From the NCBI RefSeq assembly GCF_032854445.1, contig NW_027018119.1:1-64000 (forward strand): a stretch of 64,000 bases of DNA, in the 5' to 3' direction. The stretch's first letter is position 1; the number at the start of each line of letters is the position of its first letter. Position numbers and translations under genes: made by a program. The notes below the pieces were generated by a model, which was given only the letters and a program-made list of their open reading frames with translations, did not search any database and was not told the DNA's origin. Below are positions 47,501-60,398 of this stretch, piece by piece. Origin of the DNA: Liolophura sinensis (Eukaryota > Mollusca > Polyplacophora > Chitonida > Chitonidae).

Positions 47501-49693
47501 TTTTGCATGGTCATTTTGCTAATTGAAATCGGCTACACTGCAATGTGTACTATGGCGACTGGTCATTACTATATTAAACATTTGGCTACAAGTTATGTGC
47601 TCTTCGGTAGCCCAGAAGACCTCAAATCTTTGGGCCAAGCCCATTTAACTCATCCAGCAATTTTCTTACTTCTAAGTCCAAGACAATCTCAATGTCTTTA
47701 TCTACATGTAGAAAAACAACAGCATTTGTATATAGAAAACGAATGGTACTTGATACAGTCCGCTCTAAAAACCACAATTGAACACTCACCCACATCAAAC
47801 AGGTGCCAAAACATGCGGAAGTGTGCCAGGCATCGGCAGGTGTTGAAAAAATTGCAAATTTCTCTGGTTTCCAAGGAATACAAGCCGTTGCTGGGCACGT
47901 GATTGTGACTTTAATCATTATTTACACGTCGCTACAGCCAAAAGTATTGGTCGAAGAGCCACGCGGTTTGCACCATTCGATTTCTCGTCACAAAATACAT
48001 CGGATTAAATTTTTACCAACAGCAATGGAACAATTTTTCCACTTTTGGAATTTTGCATGGTCATTTTGCTAATTGAAATCGGATACACAGCAATGTGTAC
48101 TATGGCGACTGGTCATTCCTATATTGAACATTTGGCTACAAGTTATGTGCTCTACGGAAGCCCAAAAGACCTCAAATCTTTGGGCCAAGCCCATTTAACT
48201 CACCCAGCAATTTTCTTACTTCTAAGTCCAAGAAAAACTCAATGTCTTTATCTACATGTAGAAAAACAACAGCATTTGTATATAGAAAACGAATGGTACT
48301 TGATCCAGTCCGCTCTAAAAACTACAATTGAACACTCACCCACATCAAACAGGTGCCAAAAGATGCGGAGGTGTGCCAGGCATCGGCAGGTGTTGAAAAA
48401 CTTGCAAATTTCTCTGGTTTCCAAGGAGTACGAGCCGTTGCTGGGCACGTGATTGTGACTTCAATCATTATTTACACGTCGCTACAGCCAAAAGTATTGG
48501 TCGGAGAGCCACGCGATTTGCACCATTCGATTTCTCGTCACAAAATACATCGGATTACACTTTTACCAAAAGCATTGGAACAGTTTTTCCACTTTTGGAT
48601 TTTTGCCTGGTTATTTTGCTAATTGAAATCGGCTACACTGCAGTGTGTACTATGGGGACAGGTCATTACTATATTAATCTTTTGGCTACAAGTTATGTGC
48701 TCTTCGGAAGCCCAGAAGACCTCAAATCTTTGGGCCAAGCCCATTTAACTCACCCAGCAATTTTCTTACTTCTAAGTCGAAGCAAACTTAATGTCTTTAC
48801 CTACATCTAGAAAATCAACACCATTTGTATATAGAAAACGAATGGTACTTGATACAGTTTGCTCTAAAAACTACAATTGAACACTCACCCACATCAAACA
48901 GGTGCCAAAAGATGCGGAAGTGTGCCAGGCATCGGCAGGTGTTGAAAAACTTGCAAATTTCCCTGGTTTCCAAGGTGTACTAGCCGTTGCTGGGCACGTG
49001 ATTGTGACTTCAATCATTATTTACACGTCGCTACAGCCAAAAGTATTGGTCGGAGAGCCACGCGATTTGCACCATTCGATTTCTCGTCACAAAATACATC
49101 GGATTAGACTTTTACCAAAAGCATTGGAACAGTTTTTTCCACTTTTGGATTTTTGCCTGGTCATTTTGCTAATAGAAATCGGCTACACTTCAGTGTGTAC
49201 TATGGGGACAGGTCATTACTATATTAATCTTTTGGCTACAAGTTATGTGCTCTTCGGAAGCCCAGAAGACCTCAAATCTTTGGGCCAAGCCCATTTAACT
49301 CACCCAGCAATTTTCTTACTTCTAAGTCGAAGCAAACTTAATGTCTTTACCTACATCTAGAAAATCAACACCATTTGTATATAGAAAACGAATGGTACTT
49401 GATACAGTTTGCTCTAAAAACTACAATTGAACACTCACCCACATCAAACAGGTGCCAAAAGATGCGGAAGTGTGCCAGGCATCGGCAGGTGTTGAAAAAC
49501 TTGCAAATTTCCCTGGTTTCCAAGGGGTACAAGCCGTTGCTGGGCACGTGATTGTGACTTCAATCATTATTTACACGTCGCTACAGCCAAAAGTATTGGT
49601 CGGAGAGCCACGCGGTTTGCACTATTCAATTTCTCGTCACAAAATACATCGGATTAAACTTTTACCAACAGCATTGGAACAATTTTTCCACTT
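44521..49693 (+). repeat. Satellite family B, homogeneous block (about 9 units)
   Basis: Anchors 45064, 45614, 46164, 46713, 47263, 47813, 48363, 48912 and 49462, with the first B unit entered just after the anchor at 44514. Units are much more alike than in the other B block. The units at 48363 and 48912 are near twins sharing TATGGGGACAGG and ATATTAATC, a recent single-unit duplication. Several units hold an uninterrupted frame of 135 codons on the plus strand, which I do not accept as a gene. Confidence 0.93.
45503..45512. other. CTACATGTAG perfect palindrome (representative B unit)
   Basis: A 10-bp palindrome typical of family B. Family A has CTACGTGTAG at the same place, one base different, which breaks the symmetry and adds a CpG. 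Useful as a family marker; no function assigned. Confidence 0.6.
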
Positions 49694-52600
49694 TGCCACT
49701 TTTGCATTTTTGCCTGGTGTTTTTGTTAATTAAAACCGGCTACACTGTACTCTGTACAATCGCGACTGGTCATTACTATATTCAACTTTTGACTATAAGT
49801 TATGTGCCCTTCGGTAGCCCAGAAGACCTGAAATCTTGGGCCAAGGCCTATTTAACTCACTCAGCAATTGTCTTATTTCTCAGTCCAAGACAATCTCAAT
49901 GTCTTTATCTACGTGTAGAAAAACCACACCATTTGTACGTGAAAAACACAAGGGTACTTCATACAGTCTGCTGTAAAAAGTACAACAGAAAACAGACCCA
50001 CATAAATAAGATGCCTAAAGATGCGGAATTTAGCCAGGCATCGGCAGCTGTTGAAAAATTGCAAATTTTTTTGGTTTTCCATGGAGTAAGAGCCGTTGCT
50101 GTGCACGTGATTATGACATCAATGATCATTCAATTGTCACTACAGCCAAAAGTATTGGTCGGAGAGCAACGCGGTTTGCACCATTCGATTTCTCGCCACA
50201 AAATACGTCGGATTAGCCTGTTGTCAGCAGCACTGTAACAATTTTTCCAATTTTGCATTTTTGCCTGGTCTTTTTGTTTATTGAAATCGGCTACACTGTA
50301 CTCTGTACAATCGCGACTGGTCATTACTATATTCAACTTTTGACTATGAGTTATGTGCCCTTCGGTAGCCCAGAAGACGTCAAATCTTTGGGCTAAGCCC
50401 ATTTAACTCACCCAGCAATTGCCTTACTTCTAAGTCCAAGACAATCTCAATGTCTTTATCTACGTGTAGAAAAACCACACCATTTGTACGTGAAAAACAC
50501 AAGGTACTTGATACAGTCTGCTGTAAAAAGTACAACTAAACACTGACCCACTTCAGTAAGGTGCAAAAGATGCGGAATTGAGCCACGCATCGGCAGCTGT
50601 TGAAAAATTGCAAATATCCCTTGGTTTCCATGGAGTAAGAGACGTTGCTACGCACGTGATTATGACATCAATGGGTCATTCAATTGTCGCTACAGCCAAA
50701 ACTATTGGTCGGAGAGCAACGCGGTTTTGCACCATTCGATTTCTCGTCACAAATTACGTCGGATTAGCCTCTTACCAGCAGCACTGGAACATTTTTTCCA
50801 CTTTTGCATTTTTGCCTTGTGTTTTTGTTAATTGAAGCCGGCTACACTGTACTCTGTACAATCGCGACTGGTCATTACTATATTCAACTTTTGACTATAA
50901 GTTATGTGCCCTTCGGTAGCCCAGAAGACGACAAATCTTGGGCCCAAGCCCATTTAACTCACCCAGCAATTGCCTTACTTCTAAGTCCAAGACAATCTCA
51001 ATGTCTTTATCTACGTGTAGAAAAAACCACACCATTTGTACATAAAAAACACAAGGTACTTGATACAGTCTGCTGTAAAAAGTACAACTGAACACTGACC
51101 CACTTCAGTAAGGTGCAAAAAGATGTGGAATTGGGCCAGGCATCGGCAGTTGTTAAAAAAATTGCAAATATCCCTGGTTTCCATGAGTAAGGAGCCGTTA
51201 CTGGGCACGTTGATTATGACATCAATGATCATTCAATTGTCGCTACAGCCAAAAGTATTGGTCAGAGAGCAACGTGGATTGCACCATTCGATTTCTCGCC
51301 ACAAAATACGTCGGATTAGCCTCTTACTAGTAGCACTGGAACAGTTTTTCCACTTTTGCATTTTTGCCTGGTGTTTTTATTAATTGAAATCGGCTACACT
51401 GTACTCTGTACAATCGCGACTGGTCATTACTATATTCAACTATTGACTATAAGTTATGTGCCCTTCGGTAGCCCAGAAGACGTCAAATCTTTGGGCCCAA
51501 GCCCATTTAACTCACCCAGCAATTGTCTTACTTCTAAGTCCAAGACAATCTCAATGTCCTTTATCTACGTGTAGAAAAACCACACCATTTGTACGTGAAA
51601 AACACAAGGTACTTGATACAGTCTGCTGTAAAAAGTACAACTAAACACTGACCCACTTCAGTAAAGTGCCAAAAGATGCGGGAATGGAGCCACGTATCGG
51701 CAGCTGTTGAAAAATTGCAAATTTTTCTGGTTTCCATGGAGTAAGAGACGTTGCTACGCACGTAATTATGACATCAATGATCATTCAATTGTCGCTACAG
51801 CCAAAAGTATTGGTCGGAGAGCAACGCGGTTTGTACCATTCAAATTCTCGTCACAAAATACGTCGGATTAGCCTCTTAATAGTTGCACTGGAACAGTTTT
51901 TCCACTTTTGCATTTTTGCCTGGTGTTTTTTGTTAATTGCAGCAGGCTACACTGTACTCTGTACAATCGCGACTGGTCATTACTATATTCAACTTTTGAC
52001 TATAAGTTATGTGCCCTTCGGTAGCCCAGAAGACGACGAATCTTTGGGCCAAGCCCATTTAACTCACCCAGCAATTGCCATACTTCTAAGTGCAAGACAA
52101 TCTCAATGTCTTTATCTACGTGTAGAAAAACCACACCATTTGTACGTGAAAAAACACAAGGTACTTGATACAGTCTGCTGTAAAAAGTACAACTGAACAA
52201 TGACCCACATTTATAAGGTGCCAAAAGATGCGGAATTGGGCCAGGCATCGGCAGCTGTTAAAAAATTGCAAATATCCCTGGTTTCCATGTAGTAAGAGCC
52301 GTTACTGGGAACGTGATTATGACATAAATGATCATTGAATTGTCTCTACAGTCAAAAGTATTTGGTCAAAGAGCAACGCGGTTTGCACCATTCGATTTCT
52401 CGCCACAAAATACGTCGGATTAGCCTCTTACTAGTAGCACTGGAACAGTTTTTCCAGTTTGCATTTTTGCCTGGTTTTTTTGTTAATTGAAACCGGCTAC
52501 ACTGTACTCTGTACAATCGCGACTGGTCATTACTATATTCAACTATTCACTATAAGTTATGTGCCCTTCGGTAGCCCAGAAGACCTGAAATCTTTGGCTA

Positions 52601-55600
52601 AGCCCATTTAACTCACCCAGCAATTGTCTTAATTCTCAGTCCAAGACAATCTCAATGTCTTTATCTACATGTAGAAAAACCACACCATTTGTACGTGAAA
52701 AACACAAGGTACTTGATACAGTCTGCTGTAAAAAGTACAACTGAACACTGACCCACTTCAGTAAGGTGCCAAAAGATGCGGGAATTGAGCCAGGCATCGG
52801 CAGCTGTTGAAAAATTACAAATTTCTTTGGTTTCCATGGAGTAAGAGCCGTTACTGGTCACGTGATTATGACATCAATGATCATTCAATTGTCACTACAG
52901 CCAAAAGTATTGGTCGGAGAGCAAACGCGGTTTGCACCATTCGCTTTCTTGCCACAAAATACGTCGGATTAGCCTGTTACTAGTAGCACTGGAACAGTTT
53001 TTCCACTTTTGCATTTTTGCCTGGGTGTTTTGTTAATTGAAATCGGCTACACTGTACTCTGTACAATCGCGACTGGTCATTACTATATTCAACTTTTGAC
53101 TATAAGTTATGTGCCCTTCGGTAGCCCAGAAGACGTCAAATCTTTGGGCCAAGCCCATTTAACTCACCCAGCAATTGTCTTACTTCTAAGTCCAAGACAA
53201 TCTCAATGTCTTTATCTACGTGTAGAAAAACCACACCATTTGTACGTGAAAAACACAAGGTACTTGATACAGTCTGCTGTAAAAAGTACAACTAAACACT
53301 GACCCACATTTATAAGGTGCCAAAAGATGCGAATTGGGCCAGGCATCGGCAGTTGTTGAAAAATTGCAAATTTCCCTGGGTTCCATGAAGGTAAGGGCCG
53401 TTGCTGACATAAATGATCATTCAATTGTCGCTACAGCCAAAAGTATTGGTCGGAGAGCCATGCGGAATGCACCATTCGATTTCTCGCCACAAAATACGTC
53501 GGATTAGCCTCTTACTAGTAGCACTGGAACAGTTTTTCCACTTTTGCATTTTTGCCTGGTGTTTTTGTTAATTAAAACCGGCTACACTGTACTCTGTACA
53601 ATCGCGACTGGTCATTACTATATTCAACTTTTGACTATAAGTTATGTGCCCTTCGGTAGACCAGAAGACCTGAAATCTTTGGGCCAAGCCCATTTAACTC
53701 ACTCAGCAATTGTCTTATTTCTCAGTCCAAGACAATCTCCTTGTCTTTATCTACGTGTAGAAAAACCACACCATTTGTACGTGAAAAACACAAGGTACTT
53801 CATACAGTCTGCTGTAAAAAGTACAACTAAACACTGACCCACATCAGTAAGGTGCCTAAAGATGCGGAATTTAGCCAGGCATCGGCAGCTGTTGAAAAAT
53901 TGCAAATTCTTTTGGTTTCCATGGAGTAAGAGCCGTTACTGGGCACGTGATTATGACATAAATGATCATTGAATTGTCTCTACAGCCACAAGTATTGGTC
54001 AGAGAGCCACGCGGTTTGCACCATTCGATTTCTCGTCACAAAATACGTCGGATAAACTTCTCACTAGTAGCACTGGAATAGTTTTTCCACTTTTGCAATT
54101 TTACCTGGTCTTTTTGTTAATTGAAATCGGGCTACACTGTACTCTGTACAATCGCGGACTGGTCATTACTATATTCAACTTTTGACTATAAGTTATGTGC
54201 CCTTCGGTAGCCCAGAAGACGTCAAATCTTTGGGCTAAGCCCATTTGACTCACCCAGCAATTGTCTTACTTCTAAGTCCAAGACAATCTCAATGTCTTTA
54301 TCTACGTGTAGAAAACCCACACCATTTGTACGTGAAAAACACAAGGTACTTGATACAGTCTGCTGTAAAAAGTACAACTAAACACTGACCAACTTCAGTA
54401 AGGTGCCAAAAGATGCGGAATGGAGCCACGTATCGGCAGCTGTTGAAAAATTGCAAATTTTTCTGGTTTCCATGGAGTAAGAGACGTTGCTACGCACGTG
54501 ATTATGACATCAATGATCATTCAATTGTCGCTACAGCCAAAAGTATTGGTCGGAGAGCAACGCGGTTTGCACCATTCAAATTCTCGTCACAAAATACGTC
54601 GGATTAGCCTCTTATTAGTTGCACTGGAACAGTTTTTCCACTTTTGCATTTTTGCCTGGTGTTTTTGTTAATTGAAGCCGGCTACACTGTACTCTGTACA
54701 ATCGCGACTGGTCATTACTATATTCAACTTTTGACTATAAGTTATGTGCCCTTCGGTAGTCCAGAAGACGACAAATCTTTGGGCCAAGCCCATTTAACTC
54801 ACCCAGCAATTGTGTTACTTCTAAGTGCAAGACAATCTCAATGTCTTTATCTACGTGTAGAAAAACCACACCATTTGTACATAAAAAACACAAGGTACTT
54901 CATACAGTCTGCTGTAAAAAGTACAACTGAACACTCACCCACTTCAGTAAGGTGCAAAAAGATGTGGAATTGGGCCAGGCATCGGCAGTTGTTAAAAAAT
55001 TGCAAATATCCCTGGTTTTCATGGAGTAAGAGCCGTTACTGGGCACGTGATTATGACATCAATGATCATTCAATTGTCGCTACAGCCAAAAGTATTGGTC
55101 AGAGAGCAACGTGGATTGCACCATTCGATTTCTCGCCACAAAATACGTCGGATTAGCCTCTTACTAGTAGCACTGGAACAGTTTTTCCACTTTTGCATTT
55201 TTGCCTGGTGTTTTTATTAATTAAAACCGGCTACACTGTACTCTGTACAATCGCGACTGGTCATTACTATATTCAACTATTGACTATAAGTTATGTGCAC
55301 TTCGGTAGCCCAGAAGACGTCAAATCTTTGGGCCAAGACCATTTAACTCACCCAGCAATTGTCTTACTTCTAAGTCCAAGACAATCTCAATGTCTTTTTC
55401 TACGTGTAGAAAAACCACACCATTTGTACATAAAAAACACAAGGTAATTGATACAGTCTGCTGTAAAAAGTACAACTAAACACTGACCCACATTTATAAG
55501 GTGCCAAAAGATGCGGAATTGGGCCAGGCATCGGCAGTTGTTAAAAAATTGCAAATTTTCCTGGTTTCCATGGAGTAAGAGACGTTGCTACGCACGTGAT

Positions 55601-58201
55601 TATGACATAAATAATCATTCAATTGTCTCTACAGCCAAAAGTATTGGTTGGAGAGCAACGCCGATTGCACCATTCGATTTCTCGTCACAAAGTACGTCGG
55701 ATTAGCCTCTTACCAGTAGCACTGGAACAGTTTTCCCACTTTTGCATTTTTATCTGGTCTTTTTGTTAATTGAAATCGACTACACTGTACTCTGTACAAT
55801 CGCGACTGGTCATTACTATATTCAACTTTTGACTATAAGTTATGTGCCCTTCGGTAGCCCAGAAGACGACGAATCTTTGGGCCAAGCCCATTTAACTCAC
55901 CCAGCAATTGCCATACTTCTAAGTGCAAGACAATCTCAATGTCTTTATCTACGTGTAGAAAAACCACACCATTTGTACGTGAAAAACACAAGGTACTTGA
56001 TACAGTCTGCTGTAAAAAGTACAACTGAACACTGACCCACATTAATAATGTGCCAAAAGATGCGGAATTGGGCCAGGCATCGGCAGCTGTAAAAAAATTG
56101 CAAATATCCCTGGATTCCATGTAGTAATAGCCGTTCCTGAGCATGTGATTATGACATAAATGATCATTGAATTGTCGCTACAGCCAAAAGTATTGGTCAG
56201 AGAGCAACGCGGATTGCACCATTCGATTTCTCGCCACAAAATACGTCGGATTAGCCTCTTAATAGTTGCACTGGAACAGTTTTTCCACTTTTGCATTTTT
56301 GCCTGGTGTTTTTTTAATTGAAGCCGGCTACACTGTACTCTGTACAATCGCGACTGGTCATTACTATATTCAACTTTTGACTATAAGTTATGTGCCCTTC
56401 GGTAGCCCAGAAGACCTGAAATCTTTGGGCCCAGCCCATTTAACTCACCCAGCAATTGTCTTATTTCTAGGTCCAAGACAATCTCAATGTCTTTATCAAC
56501 GTGTAGAAAAACCACACCATTTGTACATGAAAAACACAAGGTACTTGATACAGTCTGCTGTAAAAAGTACAACAAAACAATGACCCACGTTTATAAGGTG
56601 CCAATAGAGGCGGAATTGGGCCAGACATCGGCAGTTGTTAAAAACTTGCAAATTTTCCTGGTTTCCATGGAGTAGGACCGTTGCTACGCACGTGATTATG
56701 ACATAAATGATCTTTCAATTGTCACTACAACCAAAATACGTCGGATTAGCCTCCTACTAGTAGCACTGGAACAGTTTTTCCACTTTTCCATTTTTGCCTG
56801 GTGTTTTTGTTAATTAAAACCGGCTACACTGTACTCTGTACAATCGCGACTGGTCATTACTATATTCAACTTTTGACTATAAGTTATGTGCCCTTCGGTA
56901 GCCCAGAAGACCTGAAATCTTTGGGCCAAGCCCATTTAACTCACTCAGCAATTGTCTTATTTCTCAGTCCAAGGCAATCTCAATGTCTTTATCTACGTGT
57001 AGAAAAACCACACCATTTGTACGTGAAAAACACAAGGTACTTGATACAGTTTGCTGTATAAAGTACAACAGAAAACAGACCCACATAAATAAGGTGCCTA
57101 AAGATGCGGAATTTAGCCAGACATCAGCAGCTGTTGAAAAATTGCAAATGTTTTTGGTTTCCATGGAGTAAGAGCGGTTGCTGGGCACGTGATTATGACA
57201 TCAATGATCATTCAATTGTCGCTACAGCCAAAAGTATTGGTCGGAGAGCAACGCGGTTTGCACCATTCGAGTTCTCGTCACAAAATACGTCGGATTAGCC
57301 TCTTTCCAGCAGCACTGCAACAGTTTTTCCACTTTTGCATTTTTGCCTGGTCTTTTTGTTAATTGAAATCGGCTACACTGTACTCTGTACAATCGCGACT
57401 GGGCATTACTATATTCAACTTTTGACTATAAGTTATGTGCCCTTCGGTAGGCCAGAAGAAGACAAATCTTTTAGCCAAGCCCATTTAACTCACCCAGCAA
57501 TTGTCTTACTTCTAAGTGCAAGACAATCTCAATGTCTTTATCTACGTGTAGAAAAACCACACCATTTGTACGTGAAAAACACAAGGTACTTGATACAGTC
57601 TGCTGTAAAAAGTACAACTAAACACTCACCCACATTTATAATGTGCCAAAAGATGCGCAATTGGGCTAGGCATCGGCAGTTGTTAAAAAATTGCAAATTT
57701 TCCTGGTTTCCATGGAGTAAGAGCCGTTGCTTCGCACGAAATTATGACATAAATGATCATTCAATTGTCGCTACAGCCAAAAGTATTGGTCGGAAAGCAA
57801 CGCAGATTGCACCATTCGATTTCTAGTCACAAATTACGTCGGATTAGCCTCTTACTAGTAGCACTGGAACAGTTTTTCCACTTTTGCAGTTTTACCAGGT
57901 CTTTTTGTTAATTGAAACCGGCTACACTGTACTCTGTAAAATCGCGACTGGTCATTACTATATTCAACTTTTGACTATAAGATATGTGCCCTTCGGTAGC
58001 CCAGAAGACGTCAAATCTTTGGGCTAAGCCCATTTAACTCACCCAGCAATTGTCTTATTTCTAAGTCCAAGACAATCTCAATGTCTTTATCTACGTGTAG
58101 AAAAACCACACCATTTGTACATAAAAATCACAAGGTACTTGATACAGTCTGCTGTAAAAAGTACAACTGAACACTGACCCACTTCAGTAAGGTGCCAAAA
58201 G
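49694..58201 (+). repeat. Satellite family A, right-hand subtype, heterogeneous part
   Basis: Anchors 50021, 50570, 51123, 51676, 52228, 52776, 53327, 53862, 54413, 54962, 55511, 56060, 56608, 57104 and 57653. Marks are CTCTGTACAATCGCG, TACGTGAAAAACAC, CTAGTAGCACTGG and CCTGGTGTTTTTG. The entry point repeats a few bases (CCACTTTGCCACTTTTGC at 49689-49706), making the first spacing 559 bp. Two units have deletions: 14 bp near 53406 and 52 bp near 56737. The long open frames here (for example 49693-50238 and 54644-55156) are chance openings in the repeat. Confidence 0.95.
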
Positions 58202-59299
58202 ATGCGGAATTGAGCCAGGCATCGACAGCTGTTGAAAAATTGCAAATTTCTTTGGTTTCCATGGAGTAAGAGACGTTGCTGGGCACGTGATTATGACATC
58301 AATGATCATTCAATTGTCGCTACAGCCAAAAGTATTGGTCGGAGAGCAACGCGATTTCCACCATTCGATTTCTCGTCACAAAATACGTCGGATTAGATTC
58401 TTACCAGCAGCACTGGAACACTTTTTCCAATTTTGCATTTTTGCCTGGTCTTTTTGTTTATTGAAATCGGCTACACTGTACTATGTACCATCGCGACTGG
58501 TCATTATTATATTCAACTTTTGATTACATGTTATGTGCCCTTCGGCAACCCAGAAGACGTCAAATCTTTGGGCCAAGCCCATTTAACTCACCCAGCAATT
58601 GCCTTACTTCTAAGTCCAAGACAATCTCAATGTCTTTATCTACGTGTAGAAAAACCACACCATTTGTACGTGAAAAACACAAGGTACTTGATACAGTCTG
58701 CTGTAAAAAGTACAACTAAACACTGACCCACTTCAGTAAGGTGCCAAAAGATGCGGAATTGAGCCAGGCATCGGCAGCTGTTGAAAAATTGCAAATTTCC
58801 CTGGTTTCCATGGAGTAAGAGACGTTGCTACGCACGTGATTATGACATCAATGATCATTCAATTGTCGCTACAGCCAAAAGTATTGGTCGGAGAGCAACG
58901 CGGTTTGCACCATTCAAATTATCGTCACAAAATACGTCGGATTAGCCTCTTACTAGTTGCACTGGAACAGTTTTTCCACTTTTGCATTTTTGCCTGGTGT
59001 TTTTGTTAATTGAAGCCGGCTACACTGTACCCTGTACAATCGCGACTGGTCATTACATTATTCAACTTTTGACTATAAGTTATGTGCCCTTCGGTAGCCC
59101 AGAAGACCTGAAATCTTTGGGCCAAGCCCATTTAACTCACCCAGCAATTGTCTTACTTCTAAGTCCAAGACAATCTCAATGTCTTTATCTACGTGTAGAA
59201 AAACCACACCATTTGTACGTGAAAAACACAAGGTACTTGATACAGTCTGCTGTAAAAAGTACAACAGACAACAGACCCACATAAATAAGGTGCCAAAAG
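58202..59299 (+). repeat. Two-unit higher-order repeat, outlying copy (1098 bp)
   Basis: The first spacer has GATTACATGTTATG with TTCGGCAACCC (near 58525-58550), and the second has TTGAAGCCGGCTAC with GAAGACCTGAAATC. The same pair of variants returns at 60399, after 1099 bp of other A units. Confidence 0.75.
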
Positions 59300-60398
59300 A
59301 TGCGGATTTTAGCCAGGCATCGGCAGCTGTTAAAAAATTGCAAATTTTCCTGGTTTCCATGGAGTAAGAGCCGTTGCTGGGCACGTGATTATGACATCAA
59401 TGATCATTCAATTGTCACTACAGCCAAAAGTATTGGTCGGAAAGCCACGCGGTTTGCACCATTCGATTTCTAGTCACAAATTACGTCGGATTAGCCTCTT
59501 ACCAGCAGCACTGGAACAGTTTTTCCACTTTTGCATTTTTACCTGGTCTTTTTGTTAATTGAAATCGGCTACACTGTACTATGTACCACCGCGACTGGTC
59601 ATTACTATATTCAACTTTTGACTATAAGTTATGTGCCCTTCGGTAGCCCAGAAGACGACAAATCTTTGGACTAAGCCCATTTAACTCACCCAGCAATTGC
59701 CTTACTTCTAAGTGCAAGACAATCTCAATGTCTTTATCTACGTGTAGAAAAACCACACCATTTGTACGTGAAAAACACAAGGTAGTTGATGCAGTCTGCT
59801 GTAAAAAGTACAACTGAACACTGACCCACATTTATAAGGTGCCAAAAGATGCGGAATTGAGCCAGGCATCGGCAGCTGTTAAAAAATTGCAAATATGCCT
59901 GGTTTCCATGGAGTAAGAGCCGTTACTGGGCACGTGATTATGACATAAATGATCATTCAATTGTCGCTACAGCCAAAAGTATTGGTCGGAGAGCCACGCG
60001 GAATGCACCATTCGATTTCTCGCCACAAAATACGTCGGATTAGCCTCTTACTAGTAGTACTGGAAAAGTTTTTTGCACTTTTGCATTTTTGCCTGGTGTT
60101 TTTGTTAATTAAAACCGGCTACACTGTACTCTGTACAATCGCGACTGGTCTTTACTATATTCAACTTTTGACTATAAGTTGTGTGCCCTTCGGTAGCCCA
60201 GAAGACCTGAAATCTTTGGGCCAAGCCAATTTAACTCACTTAGCAATTGTCTTATTTCTCAGTCCAAGACAATCTCAATGTCTTTATCTACGTGTAGAAA
60301 AACCACACCATTTATACGTTAAAAACACAAGGTACTTGATACAGTCTGCTGTAAAAAGTACAACTGAAAACAAACCCACAAAAATAAGGTGCAAAAAG

